A stretch of 64,000 nucleotides of DNA from Pseudomonadota bacterium (GTDB lineage: Bacteria > Pseudomonadota > Alphaproteobacteria > Rhizobiales > Rhizobiaceae). A model generated the notes under the pieces. That model saw only the letters and a list, made by a program, of their open reading frames with translations, was not told where the DNA came from and did not search any database. Within the stretch, counting starts at the first letter, position 1. Each line of letters begins with the position of its first letter. The stretch lies in the NCBI GenBank assembly GCA_023451735.1, contig JAEXYH010000085.1:62001-126000 (forward strand), written 5' to 3'. The position numbers and the translations under genes were made by a program. Positions 34,982-43,966 of this stretch are shown here, piece by piece.

Positions 34982-36060
34982 AGCCGTTCACCTGTCTTGG
35001 CGTCGAAAAGGTAAAGCTGGGCGGGATCGAAACCAAGTTTGAGTTCTTCGTCTCTCGGGAGATTGCCGGTATGGGAAACACGGGCGATCAGCCCCTTCGA
35101 CTTGCCCTCTTCGCCATCCGCAATCCTCGCACCGTCAGCATCGAAATAAACGTATTTTTCCGATCCGAGACTTTCGATCAGTGTCGGCCGTACGCCGAAG
35201 GTGACAGGCCCGTCACCAAGCGTCAGATGCTCCGGCCTTAAGCCCACCACCACAGGTCCCTGATGGGAAGTCGCGCGTGGCAAGGAAATCTGCCGGCCGA
35301 AAGCCGTCAGCCTGCCCTCGCGAAGTTCCGCATTGAGAAAATTCATGCCCGGCGAGCCGATGAAACCCGCGACGAAGAGATTGGCCGGGTTGTTGAACAG
35401 CTCATCGGGCGCCGCAATCTGCTGGATAATGCCGCCTTGCATGATGACGACGCGGTCGGCCATCGTCATCGCCTCCACCTGATCATGGGTGACATAGACG
35501 GTAGTAACCCCGATGCGCTTGTGAAGAGCGCCGATTTCGGCGCGCATATGGACGCGCAGCTTGGCGTCGAGATTGGAGAGCGGCTCATCCATCAGAAACG
35601 CCTGCGGCTGGCGTACGATCGCGCGACCGAGAGCGACGCGCTGACGCTGGCCGCCGGAAAGGTCCTTTGGCTTGCGGTCGAGATAAGGCGTCACTTCGAG
35701 AATGCGCGCCGCGTCATCGACTCGACGATCGATTTCGCCCTTTTCGGTGCCACGCATCTTCAGACCGAAACCGATATTCTGGCGCACAGTCAGGTGCGGA
35801 TAGAGAGCGTAGTTCTGGAACACCATGGCGATATCGCGATCGCCGGGAGCGAGATCCGTTACCTCTCGGTCGCCAATGAATATCTGGCCTTCGGTTGCAG
35901 GTTCGAGACCGGCGAGGATCTTCAGCATGGTCGACTTGCCGCAACCGGAGGGGCCGACCAAGACGACGAACTCACCGTTTTCAATCTCTAGCGAGAAGGG
36001 CCGCAAGACATTGAGCGCGCCATATGACTTGCTGACATTGCGAATGGAAATATTGGCCAT
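34978..36060 (-). CDS. Sugar ABC transporter ATPase (UgpC/MalK type)
   Basis: A 360-residue ATPase: Walker A GPSGCGKST (36-44), Q-loop VFQNYALYPHLTV, signature LSGGQRQRVALGRA, Walker B AFLMDEPLSNLDAKLR and the H-loop YVTHDQVEAM, all canonical. The C-terminal TOBE region carries VVGLRPEHLTL. It serves the two MalF/MalG-type permeases and the binding protein encoded just upstream. The start lies 2 bases after the permease stop; the end overlaps the extended SDR gene. Confidence 0.92.
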   Translation of the reverse strand: MANISIRNVSKSYGALNVLRPFSLEIENGEFVVLVGPSGCGKSTMLKILAGLEPATEGQIFIGDREVTDLAPGDRDIAMVFQNYALYPHLTVRQNIGFGLKMRGTEKGEIDRRVDDAARILEVTPYLDRKPKDLSGGQRQRVALGRAIVRQPQAFLMDEPLSNLDAKLRVHMRAEIGALHKRIGVTTVYVTHDQVEAMTMADRVVIMQGGIIQQIAAPDELFNNPANLFVAGFIGSPGMNFLNAELREGRLTAFGRQISLPRATSHQGPVVVGLRPEHLTLGDGPVTFGVRPTLIESLGSEKYVYFDADGARIADGEEGKSKGLIARVSHTGNLPRDEELKLGFDPAQLYLFDAKTGERL

Positions 36061-36062
36061 GC

Positions 36063-36893
36063 TTATTTCTCCGCGCCAGCGGTCAGACCGCCGACCAAAT
36101 AACGTTCAAGGAACAGATAGATTGCGATAATCGGCAGGGCGACGAACACCGATGCGGCGGCGATGTCGTTCCAGTAGGTGACGTATTCGCCCTGCATCGT
36201 GGTGATACCCAGATTGGCCGTCCAGTTGTCCGGGGAGTTGACGAGGAAGGTCCGCGCATAGGCGTAGTCGGCCCAGCTGAGAACGAAGGCATAGAGCGCC
36301 GTTGCGGCGAGGCCCGGTGTTGCGATCGGCAGGACCACACGTACCATAGCGCCGATCGGCGAGCAGCCGTCGACCATGGCAGCCTGTTCAAGCTCCTTCG
36401 GGATCGTGTCGAAATAGCCCTTCAGCATCCAGGTCGCGAAGGGGATGATCATCGTCGAATGCGCCAGAACCAGCGTCCAGAGGCTGCCGATCAAGCCAAA
36501 GCTCGAAAAGATCGAGAAGAGCGGGATAACGAGAAGCGTGGCCGGCAACATCTTGGCGGTGAGCACGAACAAGCCCATGGTGGCCCCTCCCCGCATCGAA
36601 TAGCGTGAAAGCGCATAACCGGCGCTGACCGAAACCAGCATCGACAGTGCCACCGAGCCTACGGCCGCCAGCATCGAGTTCCATAGCCACATGAGGATGG
36701 GCTTCGCCGCCCAGACACGGGCAAAGACATCCCATTGCGGATCGGTGGGCCAGAAGGTCGGCGGCAAACGGTAGAGCTCATCGGTGGTCGACAGCGCCGT
36801 AACCAGCAACCAGTAAACCGGGAAAAGGATCATCACCAGCGTGAAAGCGACCGTGGCGTAAAGCGCAAGGCTTTGTGCGAATGTGCGTCTCAT
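36063..36893 (-). CDS. Sugar ABC transporter permease (MalG type)
   Basis: A 276-residue permease with six helices and the EAA loop ELEQAAMVDGCSPIGAMVRV. ATG at 36893 was chosen because AAGGAGG lies 6 bases upstream; the TTG one codon before it is less likely. The ATPase gene starts 2 bases after its stop. It pairs with the MalF-type permease immediately upstream. Confidence 0.9.
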   Translation of the reverse strand: MRRTFAQSLALYATVAFTLVMILFPVYWLLVTALSTTDELYRLPPTFWPTDPQWDVFARVWAAKPILMWLWNSMLAAVGSVALSMLVSVSAGYALSRYSMRGGATMGLFVLTAKMLPATLLVIPLFSIFSSFGLIGSLWTLVLAHSTMIIPFATWMLKGYFDTIPKELEQAAMVDGCSPIGAMVRVVLPIATPGLAATALYAFVLSWADYAYARTFLVNSPDNWTANLGITTMQGEYVTYWNDIAAASVFVALPIIAIYLFLERYLVGGLTAGAEK

Positions 36894-36903
36894 CAAAGCC
36901 TCC

Positions 36904-37830
36904 TTAATAAATGGATTTCGAACGCCGGCCGAGCATCAGCAGGCTGGCGATAATGCAGATGACCAGCGTCAGCACGCCAACGGCCGCGGCGCGGCCGAAA
37001 TTGTGGTACTGAAAGGCTTGGTCGTAGGTCATGATGGACAACGTCTGCGTGGAGCGCAGCGGGCCACCTCCGGTCAGAACCTTGATGATCGAAAAATCAC
37101 GGAACACCCAGAGCAGGGTCAGCACCAGCGTGACGCCGAGGACCGGCATGAGAAGCGGCATGGTGATCCAACGAAAGCGCTGCCAAGTGCCCGCCCCATC
37201 CACCTTGGCAGCGGCGTAATAATCCGACGGGATCGACTGCAAGCCGGCAAGGCACATGATCGAAACGAAGGGAAATCCCTTCCAGACCATGGTGATCGCC
37301 ACCGCCCAGAACGCGGCCGTCGAACTACTTACCCACGGTATCATCTGGTCAGTGAAGCCGAGCTGGATCGCCACCCAGCCGAATAGACCGAAGGAGGTGT
37401 CGAACATCCAGGCGAAGATGACGACGGCAATGATTTCCGGCACCGCCCATGGCAATGCCATGCCGAGGCGGGCGACGGTACGGCCCTCGAATCGATTGTT
37501 GACCAGAAGCGCGGTGCTGAGGCCGACAGCAACGCTGCCGGCCGTCACCACGACAACGAGTTTGAGCGTGACCCAGCAGGCTAGCCAGAATTCCTGTGAG
37601 GAAAACAACCAGGTATAGTTGCTCAGTGAGAAGGGTCGGCTTGCGCCGCCAAGCCTTGGGATCTTCACCTGCTGGAACGACAAGTCGATCGCCAATATCA
37701 GCGGCCAGACGATGATAGCCGCGACCATCAGCACCGCCGGAGCGATCAGGATGTAGCCGAGAAGATGCTGCCGGCTGGGGCGCGCAAGGTCAAAGAACTT
37801 GCGCCGCCCCGCCTGAACGGTGTCGGTCAT
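36904..37830 (-). CDS. Sugar ABC transporter permease (MalF type)
   Basis: A 308-residue permease with an N-terminal cytoplasmic stretch, about six helices and the EAA loop SDYYAAAKVDGAGTWQRFRW followed by ITMPLL. It lies 74 bases downstream of the binding-protein gene and 10 bases before the second permease, the usual order of carbohydrate uptake family 1 importers. Confidence 0.9.
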   Translation of the reverse strand: MTDTVQAGRRKFFDLARPSRQHLLGYILIAPAVLMVAAIIVWPLILAIDLSFQQVKIPRLGGASRPFSLSNYTWLFSSQEFWLACWVTLKLVVVVTAGSVAVGLSTALLVNNRFEGRTVARLGMALPWAVPEIIAVVIFAWMFDTSFGLFGWVAIQLGFTDQMIPWVSSSTAAFWAVAITMVWKGFPFVSIMCLAGLQSIPSDYYAAAKVDGAGTWQRFRWITMPLLMPVLGVTLVLTLLWVFRDFSIIKVLTGGGPLRSTQTLSIMTYDQAFQYHNFGRAAAVGVLTLVICIIASLLMLGRRSKSIY

Positions 37831-37904
37831 GGATGGTCCTCCTGCCGGATGCTTCTGTGATACCCATGGCCCGCAGGACGGCGAACCATGTTGTAGCGAC
37901 GAGA

Positions 37905-39176
37905 TCAGCCCTTGATGCTTTCCGCCTTGGCCTGCATGGTTTTTGCCACTTCCGCCGGGTCGAGGTCCTGGATGATCATCCGCTGGCTCTCCTCCATCAC
38001 CATCTTGCTGAACTCGTTGTAATAGAGTTCGAGCCCTATCGGCACTCGGTCGATGCCCTTTTCAGAGGCAGCCTTCATCGTCTCCAGCAAAACCGGAAAA
38101 TGCGGAATGGTCTTTTCCACGCCGGATACATCGGCCTTGGGGCTCGGTGGCGTATTGCCGCCCAGTGTCGCGTAGGTGCGCTGGAATTCCGGCGTCATCG
38201 TGAGCTTGATGAAATCCCAGACAAGCTGTTTTTGGTCATCGGGAATATCGGAGGGCATGGCCAGCACGTTGGATGAGCCACCGAGCGGCGGTGTCAGCGG
38301 CGGCGCGACATAGACGATATCGCTCTTGGCTGAGCCCTTCTCGGTCGTACCATAAAGCCACGGACCGTCCAGACGCATCGCCATCTTGCCGTCGGCAAAT
38401 AGTTTGCGCACATCGTTGGCGCTCATATCGACCGGGCTGATGCCACTCTTCATGACGGTTTTCCAGCGTGTCAGGCCTTCGACCATTTCCGGCGTATCGA
38501 TTGTGATATTGCCTTCCTTGTCGGTCCAGTAAGCACCTGCATCGATGATGTAGTTGAGCATCTCGGTAAGATACTGGCCCGGGCCGCCTTTGGTTTCATG
38601 GCCGGTACCAAACTGGTCGATGATGCCGTCACCATTGAGATCTTTGGTCGTGGCCTTTGCCGCGGCGATGAACTCGTCATAGGTCTTCGGCACCGCAATG
38701 CCTGCCTCGTCGAGGATCTTCTTGTTATAGGCCATGACGAAACCAAAGTAGTTCGTCATGATACACACAGTTTCACCGTCCCACTCGCATGTCTTCTGGC
38801 CGGCCCAGCCGGTCATGTCGATGCCGTCCTTTTTCAGCCACGGGTCGAGTGGCTCAAGCCAGCCGCTATCGGCAAACATCTGGAATTCGAAGGAGGCGAG
38901 ATGGACGATCTGCGGCGGCTGGTTGGCCGCAAACAGCGTCGTCATCGTATCTGCGTAGGAACTGCGCTCCGCCTTGGTGAATTCGATCTTCACGCCGGGA
39001 TGCTGTTTTTCGAATTCGGCAATGGCTGAGTGCCACCACTCGCCGGTGCCGGCATCATCCGTCTGCCAGGAAATGAATTTCAGCACGGTATCGGCCATGG
39101 CCGGGGCAAAGCTGCCCATCATCATCAGGCTTGCAGTCGCGGCGCCGAGCGCCAGTCTTTTCACTTTCTTGTTCAT
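37905..39176 (-). CDS. Sugar ABC transporter substrate-binding protein
   Basis: A 423-residue family-1 extracellular solute-binding protein with signal peptide (basic start MNKKVKR, hydrophobic core, cleavage after APAMA near residue 28). Binding-lobe features are FISWQTDDAGTGEWWHSAIA, FEKQHPGVKIEFTKAER and KLFADGKMAMRLDGPW. ATG at 39176 has GGAGGAGGAAGCC directly upstream. It follows the dehydratase gene and precedes the permeases. Ligand unknown; the surrounding enzymes suggest a sugar or sugar acid. Confidence 0.9.
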   Translation of the reverse strand: MNKKVKRLALGAATASLMMMGSFAPAMADTVLKFISWQTDDAGTGEWWHSAIAEFEKQHPGVKIEFTKAERSSYADTMTTLFAANQPPQIVHLASFEFQMFADSGWLEPLDPWLKKDGIDMTGWAGQKTCEWDGETVCIMTNYFGFVMAYNKKILDEAGIAVPKTYDEFIAAAKATTKDLNGDGIIDQFGTGHETKGGPGQYLTEMLNYIIDAGAYWTDKEGNITIDTPEMVEGLTRWKTVMKSGISPVDMSANDVRKLFADGKMAMRLDGPWLYGTTEKGSAKSDIVYVAPPLTPPLGGSSNVLAMPSDIPDDQKQLVWDFIKLTMTPEFQRTYATLGGNTPPSPKADVSGVEKTIPHFPVLLETMKAASEKGIDRVPIGLELYYNEFSKMVMEESQRMIIQDLDPAEVAKTMQAKAESIKG

Positions 39177-39200
39177 GGCTTCCTCCTCCAAAGAACCAAT

Positions 39201-40367
39201 TCAGATACGTTCAAGCAGGCCGAGCGCCGCCTCCGACGGCTTTACCCCGAGCCCGGGCCCGGATGGCAGACGGTAGCGACCTTCGCGGCAATCCATGTCG
39301 CCGGAAAGAAGCCGACGGTTCGGCTCGAAGATCGAATGCTGGAATTCGTGTCCTTTAAGCGTTTTCAACGTCGACGACGCCTGCAGGCTTGCCGCCAGAA
39401 AGATGCCGGCGCCAACCGTGGCATGCGGGATCACGTCGATACCGTGTTCGGCGGCAAGCGCACCGATGCGGATAAAATTGGTGATGCCCTTGTGGCCCAT
39501 TTCCGGCTGTACGATGGCAATGCGGCAACGCTCGATACGGGCGCGCATATCCCAGTGGGTACGCCATTCCTCGCCGACGGCAATCGGAATTTCCGTGCCC
39601 TTTGACACCTTTTCCAGCCCGGCAATATCCTCGGTCCAGACCGGCGCCTCGGCAAACCACGGATCGAACGGTGCCATTTCTGCAATCAATTCCAGTGCCC
39701 GCTCAGGCGTCTGATTCCAATGCATGTCGGCAGCGATTTTAGCATCTGGCCCCAAAACCCTGCGAAGGTTTTCCATTTCCGCCGCCGGGCCATCGTCGGC
39801 CACCGGGGTGGCGAACTTGAAGGCATCGAAACCGCGATCCTGCCAGTATTTTGCCAGCTCGCCGCGCGCCTGCAGCGTTTTCTCTGGCAGGCCAGACACA
39901 TAGGCCGGAAAACTTTCGACACCGCCGCCAAGCAGATCGCGCACGGATTTTCCCGCCTCCTGACCTGCAATGTCCCATAGTGCGATATCGAGGGCCGCCA
40001 GCGCATCGACATAAAAGCCGCCGGTATAACCACGCACCCGCATCATGTCGTAAAGATCATCGTAGATCGCCGAAGGGTCCGATGCATTGCGGCTGATAAC
40101 AAAACCGGCAAGCAGGTCATTGATAAGCGCGGCCACAGCACCGGGCGCAACGATACCGTATGTCTCGCCCCAGCCAACCGTGCCGGCCTCCGTCGTCATG
40201 CGGACGAGAACGCTACGGTCGAAAGTGGGATAGACCGTGCGGTTACCCCTGCGGACGATATAGCCGTTCGGGTTGACCACCTCGCCTTCCCGCAACGCGC
40301 CAAGATAGGGCACCTTGCGTGGCTGTGTCAGCGTGAAAACCTCGATGGTCGAAATGGGGCTGTTCAT
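39201..40367 (-). CDS. Enolase-superfamily (mandelate-racemase type) sugar-acid dehydratase
   Basis: A 388-residue enolase-superfamily enzyme. The metal ligands are D214 (AADMHW), E240 (FAEAPV) and E266 (VGEEW). The base is probably K184 (AFKFATP), and H315 lies in IPHATVG. The histidine after the third ligand region marks the mandelate racemase / sugar-acid dehydratase group rather than the muconate cycloisomerases. Such enzymes remove water from aldonates to give 2-keto-3-deoxy acids. Galactonate is a reasonable guess because of the nearby galactonokinase, but the active-site loop is not diagnostic. It overlaps the lyase gene by 4 bases (ATGA). Confidence 0.82.
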   Translation of the reverse strand: MNSPISTIEVFTLTQPRKVPYLGALREGEVVNPNGYIVRRGNRTVYPTFDRSVLVRMTTEAGTVGWGETYGIVAPGAVAALINDLLAGFVISRNASDPSAIYDDLYDMMRVRGYTGGFYVDALAALDIALWDIAGQEAGKSVRDLLGGGVESFPAYVSGLPEKTLQARGELAKYWQDRGFDAFKFATPVADDGPAAEMENLRRVLGPDAKIAADMHWNQTPERALELIAEMAPFDPWFAEAPVWTEDIAGLEKVSKGTEIPIAVGEEWRTHWDMRARIERCRIAIVQPEMGHKGITNFIRIGALAAEHGIDVIPHATVGAGIFLAASLQASSTLKTLKGHEFQHSIFEPNRRLLSGDMDCREGRYRLPSGPGLGVKPSEAALGLLERI

Positions 40368-41272
40368 GCGGCCTCCGCAGAGAGAAGACCAAGCTCCACC
40401 AGATTGGCATCGATATCGGCAATTGCCGCCGCGTCGAGCTCAGGTGTTGGTGCACGCACACCAACACCGTCGATTACGCCGCGACGAGCGAGTACGTGCT
40501 TGGTCAGCCGCATGCGGTAAACCGCCTGCAGAACCAGAAGAGGCAAGGTGCGAACATAGATTTGGCGTGCCTCATCGCGCTTGCCGGCGCCCAGCGCCCG
40601 GTCGATCGCCACATGCTCGCCAGCGATCTCCAGCGCAGGCATGGCGGCGGTCGCCCCGCGCGCATATTCGTCGAGAATGTAGCGTGCACCGCCTCCGCCG
40701 ATAACACCCTTCAGGCTTTCCGGCGCATGGGCAATGATATGGCTGATCGCCGGCCCAGCCGGCAGCGTCTCTTCCTTCACATAGGCAACACGCGGCAGGG
40801 CGCGGATGATTTCGACGATCGCCTGCGGCGACAGGTCGGAACCACGGGGTGCAGGTGCGTTTTGGAGGATGATCTCAATTTCAGGCAGCGCCTCGAGGAC
40901 CTTGCCGAGAAACTCGATCAGGGCCGGAGCATCGGTGCCTACCGACTTCGGTGGCTGTACCATCAGATGGCGAATGCCGAGATCCGCCGCGGTCCGACCA
41001 TGCTCCACCACGTCACGCCAGTCGGCGGCGCTTGCGCCGGCAACGACCACCACTCGGCCCGCCACGCCGGCAACCACAATCTTCAAGAGCTTGGCGCGCT
41101 CATCGGCCGTGAGATTTTCCACCTCGCTGGCGAAACCGGGGAACACGACGCCATCCACACCCTGAGCAAGAGCAAACCGCACCAGCCGCGACATTCCCGC
41201 CTCATCAACACCGCCGTCCGCCGAAAAGGGCGTCGGCAGGGCAGGCAAAATGCCCTTCAGACCAGTAGCCAT
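40364..41272 (-). CDS. DHDPS-family lyase (2-keto-3-deoxy sugar-acid aldolase or dehydratase)
   Basis: A 302-residue barrel of the dihydrodipicolinate synthase/N-acetylneuraminate lyase superfamily. The Schiff-base lysine is K166 (AYVKEETLP). The tyrosine of the usual YNxP motif is replaced (ILQNAP, Q137), as seen in some sugar-acid members, so true DHDPS activity is unlikely. Likely roles are cleavage of a 2-keto-3-deoxy aldonate to pyruvate plus aldehyde, or dehydration to a ketoglutarate semialdehyde. ATG at 41272 follows GGGAGATGAGGAA; the upstream in-frame extension would cross the promoter. It is the first gene of the long minus-strand operon. Confidence 0.82.
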   Translation of the reverse strand: MATGLKGILPALPTPFSADGGVDEAGMSRLVRFALAQGVDGVVFPGFASEVENLTADERAKLLKIVVAGVAGRVVVVAGASAADWRDVVEHGRTAADLGIRHLMVQPPKSVGTDAPALIEFLGKVLEALPEIEIILQNAPAPRGSDLSPQAIVEIIRALPRVAYVKEETLPAGPAISHIIAHAPESLKGVIGGGGARYILDEYARGATAAMPALEIAGEHVAIDRALGAGKRDEARQIYVRTLPLLVLQAVYRMRLTKHVLARRGVIDGVGVRAPTPELDAAAIADIDANLVELGLLSAEAA

Positions 41273-41290
41273 TTCCTCATCTCCCAATTT

Positions 41291-41309
41291 AGTATCACAT
41301 TGTGGTACT
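41291..41309. promoter_or_regulatory. Near-palindromic operator in divergent promoter of sugar-acid locus
   Basis: AGTATCACATTGTGGTACT is a palindrome except for two positions and the central base. It is 19 bases before the lyase start and 14 bases before the -35 of the kinase promoter. It is a candidate site for the IclR part of the fusion protein encoded in the same locus. Confidence 0.6.
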
Positions 41310-41322
41310 TTGAATTCACTAA

Positions 41323-41352
41323 TTGACACTACATAGACTTCCACCCTATGAC
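41323..41352 (+). promoter_or_regulatory. Sigma-70-like promoter for the 2-keto-3-deoxygalactonokinase gene
   Basis: TTGACA (41323-41328), a 17-18-base spacer and CTATGA/TATGAC (41346-41352), ending 38 bases before the kinase start codon. The -35 is consensus, the -10 only partly. Confidence 0.5.
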
Positions 41353-41389
41353 AAGCCCTCAGATGAAATGAGCGGAGGAAGTTCACGAC

Positions 41390-42301
41390 ATGGCTCGAGA
41401 AACCGCGGCAATTATTGTCGACTGGGGAACCACTACTTTGAGAGCAGCGCTGGTTGATGCGGACGGCAACGAACTGGAAAATATCGAGACGTCACAAGGC
41501 ATCTCAAACCTCGGCAAAGGCGACCATGAAGAAGCGCTGATGACTACAATTGCCCCTTGGTTGTCTGCCCATGGAGCCGTGCCCGTCGCTGCACTTGGGA
41601 TGATCACCAGCCGCAATGGCTGGATCGAAATACCCTATGTTGCCTGCCCTGCAGGTCCAAGTGAACTCGCTGCAGGTGCCGTACGGAGATCATTGCCGAA
41701 CGGATCGGATCTGGTGTTCCTGCCGGGACTGACGGACCCCTCGCGTAAGCCCTTCCCGGATGTCATGCGCGGCGAGGAAACCCAGGTCGTCGGCCATGGG
41801 CTCGCTGATGATGCAACAATCATCATCCCCGGAACCCACAGCAAGTGGGCCAAGGTCAAGGCGGGTCAGATCGATGGCTTTCAAACCTTCGTAACCGGAG
41901 AGATTTTTTCGCTGCTCTTGAACAATTCCTTCATCGCCCGAGGCGCGACACAGCCCTCGGTTGACGATCCGGAGGCCTATCACTGGGGACTTGAGGAAGC
42001 GAAGAGCTCTGGCGCAATGCTGTCCCTCCTGTTTTCGGCAAGAACCGGCGGGCTGGCCGGTAAACTCTCCCCGGATCAATTGCGGTCCTATGTCCATGGT
42101 ATGGTAATCGGCCAGGAATTCCGGCAGGCGCGCGAGGCTGGATGGTATTCGAAAGGTGACAAAGCGATCATTGTTGGGAATGACGGCTTGAATGACCTCT
42201 ACATGGCTGCAGCGGATGCATTCGATCTTGATATCGCCATGGGCGCCGAGAACGTTTTGATCCGCGGCGCACTGAATGTCATGCATCACACGCTTTCATA
42301 A
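41390..42301 (+). CDS. dgoK: 2-dehydro-3-deoxygalactonokinase
   Basis: A 303-residue sugar-acid kinase of the DgoK family: DWGTTTLRA (11-19), MRGEETQVVGHG, IIPGTHSKWAKVK and FVTGEIFSLLL. The known enzyme phosphorylates 2-keto-3-deoxy-D-galactonate before aldol cleavage to pyruvate and glyceraldehyde 3-phosphate. The phosphate-specific aldolase DgoA is not in the window, so either it lies elsewhere or the DHDPS-family lyase acts on the product. The start has GGAGGAAG 8 bases upstream. It is divergent from the lyase operon and shares its control region. Confidence 0.88.
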   Translation: MARETAAIIVDWGTTTLRAALVDADGNELENIETSQGISNLGKGDHEEALMTTIAPWLSAHGAVPVAALGMITSRNGWIEIPYVACPAGPSELAAGAVRRSLPNGSDLVFLPGLTDPSRKPFPDVMRGEETQVVGHGLADDATIIIPGTHSKWAKVKAGQIDGFQTFVTGEIFSLLLNNSFIARGATQPSVDDPEAYHWGLEEAKSSGAMLSLLFSARTGGLAGKLSPDQLRSYVHGMVIGQEFRQAREAGWYSKGDKAIIVGNDGLNDLYMAAADAFDLDIAMGAENVLIRGALNVMHHTLS

Positions 42302-42364
42302 AACCGGAGCCGCGAACCGGAAACATCCGGCGAAGCACTCCCAAGCATATGCTTGAGGATAGAC

Positions 42365-42988
42365 ATGTACGATTTCCCGGCAAGCATTGGCACAAGCCGT
42401 CACGAAAACGATATCATCACCATATTGGCACGACTGGAGCGTGTCGGCCTTCCCACGGATCCGATCGCCTTTTACGGCTCGTCCTCCTTCCGGATCTGGA
42501 ACTCTATCACCGAGGATCTGGGCTCATTGGACATCGTCAACCTGGGCTTCGGCGGCGGCACATTTCTCTCAGGAACCCACTATCTGGATCAGCTTCTGAC
42601 GCCTCTCAAGCCAAGCAGGATAGCCCTCTATTTCGGTGAGAACGATATCGCCAGCGATGGCCTCACAGCTCACACGGCTCTTCGCCAACTGAAGGATCTG
42701 CGGGACCATATTTCGCGGGCGCTACCGCAGTCCGAAGTGTTCGTCCTGTCGATCAAGCACAGCCCCGCACGGTGGATCTACCGCCGTGAATTCGATCTGT
42801 TCAACCAGTTGGCACGCGACTGGTGCGACGGCCGCGAGAACACATCGTGGATTGAAGTCGGGACCCGGCTAATCGGCGAGAACGGCTTGCCGATGTTCCG
42901 ATACTATCTACCTGATCTGGTTCACATGAATGCAGCGGGCTATGCAGTCTGGTCTGCCTCTCTCAAGGCTGCGGCGCTACTGCGTTGA
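42365..42988 (+). CDS. SGNH/GDSL-type hydrolase
   Basis: A 207-residue putative esterase. Block I is FYGSSSFRIW (nucleophile serine in a GSS variant of GDS), block II NLGFGGGT, block III FGENDIAS with the GxND oxyanion asparagine, and block V DLVHMNAAGY supplying Asp and His. No signal peptide is seen, so it acts in the cytoplasm. ATG at 42365 follows TTGAGGATAG; an upstream TTG is less likely. It is 63 bases downstream of dgoK on the same strand and may remove acyl groups from the imported sugar, by analogy with acetyl-esterases of carbohydrate loci. Confidence 0.75.
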   Translation: MYDFPASIGTSRHENDIITILARLERVGLPTDPIAFYGSSSFRIWNSITEDLGSLDIVNLGFGGGTFLSGTHYLDQLLTPLKPSRIALYFGENDIASDGLTAHTALRQLKDLRDHISRALPQSEVFVLSIKHSPARWIYRREFDLFNQLARDWCDGRENTSWIEVGTRLIGENGLPMFRYYLPDLVHMNAAGYAVWSASLKAAALLR

Positions 42989-43270
42989 AGCGAAAGCACA
43001 TTGTTTACGCTCAAAGGGAGCATTTTCTCGACGCCCGTCGCACTACTCACAGACTTATGTAAAAGGACCGGCATCGGTTGACGACGTGGGCAGGCGCAAT
43101 CTCCCTGGCAAAACCTTCTATTGAGCTCGGCAATGTCCGCACAAACGGGGAATTCGCAAAACCCTATCATGCCCAAGCCCTAGAAACTATAAGGCAGAAA
43201 ATACGGTGGTGTGAGCCTCGTCGCAAGGCGGCGCACCGAAGAGCCCGAAAGCATCCGCATCCCACCCGAC
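42989..43270. other. Intergenic region without clear features
   Basis: A plus-strand frame from 43078 to 43311 is open (77 codons) but its Arg/His-rich composition resembles no protein I know and it overlaps the decarboxylase fragment. I see no promoter or terminator. Confidence 0.35.
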
Positions 43271-43543
43271 TTATCGAAGGACTTCACCTCTTGCCGCAGC
43301 CAGCCAAGTGAAGTTTACGACCGTGGCTCCGGTCACAAAGCCGACGGAGGATTGGTCGGGCAGTCCTAGAACGCTCAGGAGCCATGTTGCGGCGACCGTC
43401 TCGAATGCTGCAGCGGCAGGTGACGCAGTATGATTGCCGGCATTCTGTCCCCATGCGCTTGTTAAAAAGTCCGCGGCGACTCCCAGTGGATGCGATCCTC
43501 CGATCACCCATCCGAAAAACGGGGGCGGGTCATATGGTGGAGG
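43271..43543 (-). pseudogene. Internal fragment of a PLP-dependent (group II) decarboxylase
   Basis: About 90 codons encode a recognisable stretch of an aromatic-amino-acid/PLP decarboxylase N-terminal region: FFGWVIGGSHPLGVAADFLT, then WGQNAGNHTASPAAAAFETV, and SSVGFVTGATVVNFTWLAAA. In intact proteins the sequence would continue with about 350 more residues, including the PLP lysine; here a stop follows ARGEVLR and nothing downstream continues it. The upstream part is also missing. It is therefore a relic left by a deletion or rearrangement. The flank on one side is the SGNH hydrolase gene and on the other a small hypothetical gene. Confidence 0.7.
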
Positions 43544-43736
43544 CAGGCTCCGCCTTCTCAACAAGACGATGCAGCACCGCTTCCGCCGCAACACCCTCCT
43601 CCTGCAGATCCTCCATAAGCGCTGCAAGACATTCCTGATATTGCATGGCGAGACAATGCAAATCCGGCTCGGTCAGATGGAAGGCAGAAGCCAGACGCGC
43701 GGCCTCCGCGAACAATATCTGTGTTTCCCTCGCCAT
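43530..43736 (-). CDS. Small hypothetical protein
   Basis: A 68-residue, acidic, helix-rich protein (LTEPDLHCLAMQYQECLAAL, MEDLQEEGVAAEAVLHRLVE). It has a good ribosome-binding site, GGAGGAG, 8 bases before ATG at 43736, which argues for a real gene. I do not recognise a family. It overlaps the start of the decarboxylase fragment by about 14 bases. Confidence 0.5.
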   Translation of the reverse strand: MARETQILFAEAARLASAFHLTEPDLHCLAMQYQECLAALMEDLQEEGVAAEAVLHRLVEKAEPASTI

Positions 43737-43966
43737 GGCCCCATCTCCTCCAGCCAGGCTTCATGAGCATACGCTCATGCCAAGTAAAGGACAGGCAAAA
43801 CTCGCCAAGCCGGAAAACAATCAACTGGTTGGAGATAGCTAAACCTCGGTCAGCGTCTTATCCAGCAAGCGATCGCGTGTATTTGGGGCCAGACACGCTG
43901 TTTCCGCCCTGCCTGCCTGCAAAAGGCGCGGCAAGAGAAATACTCAGGATCAGAACGTGCGCCGCG

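Noticed and set aside
43078..43311. Plus-strand 77-codon frame
   Set aside because: Arg/His-rich composition, no family, weak start and overlap with the decarboxylase fragment.
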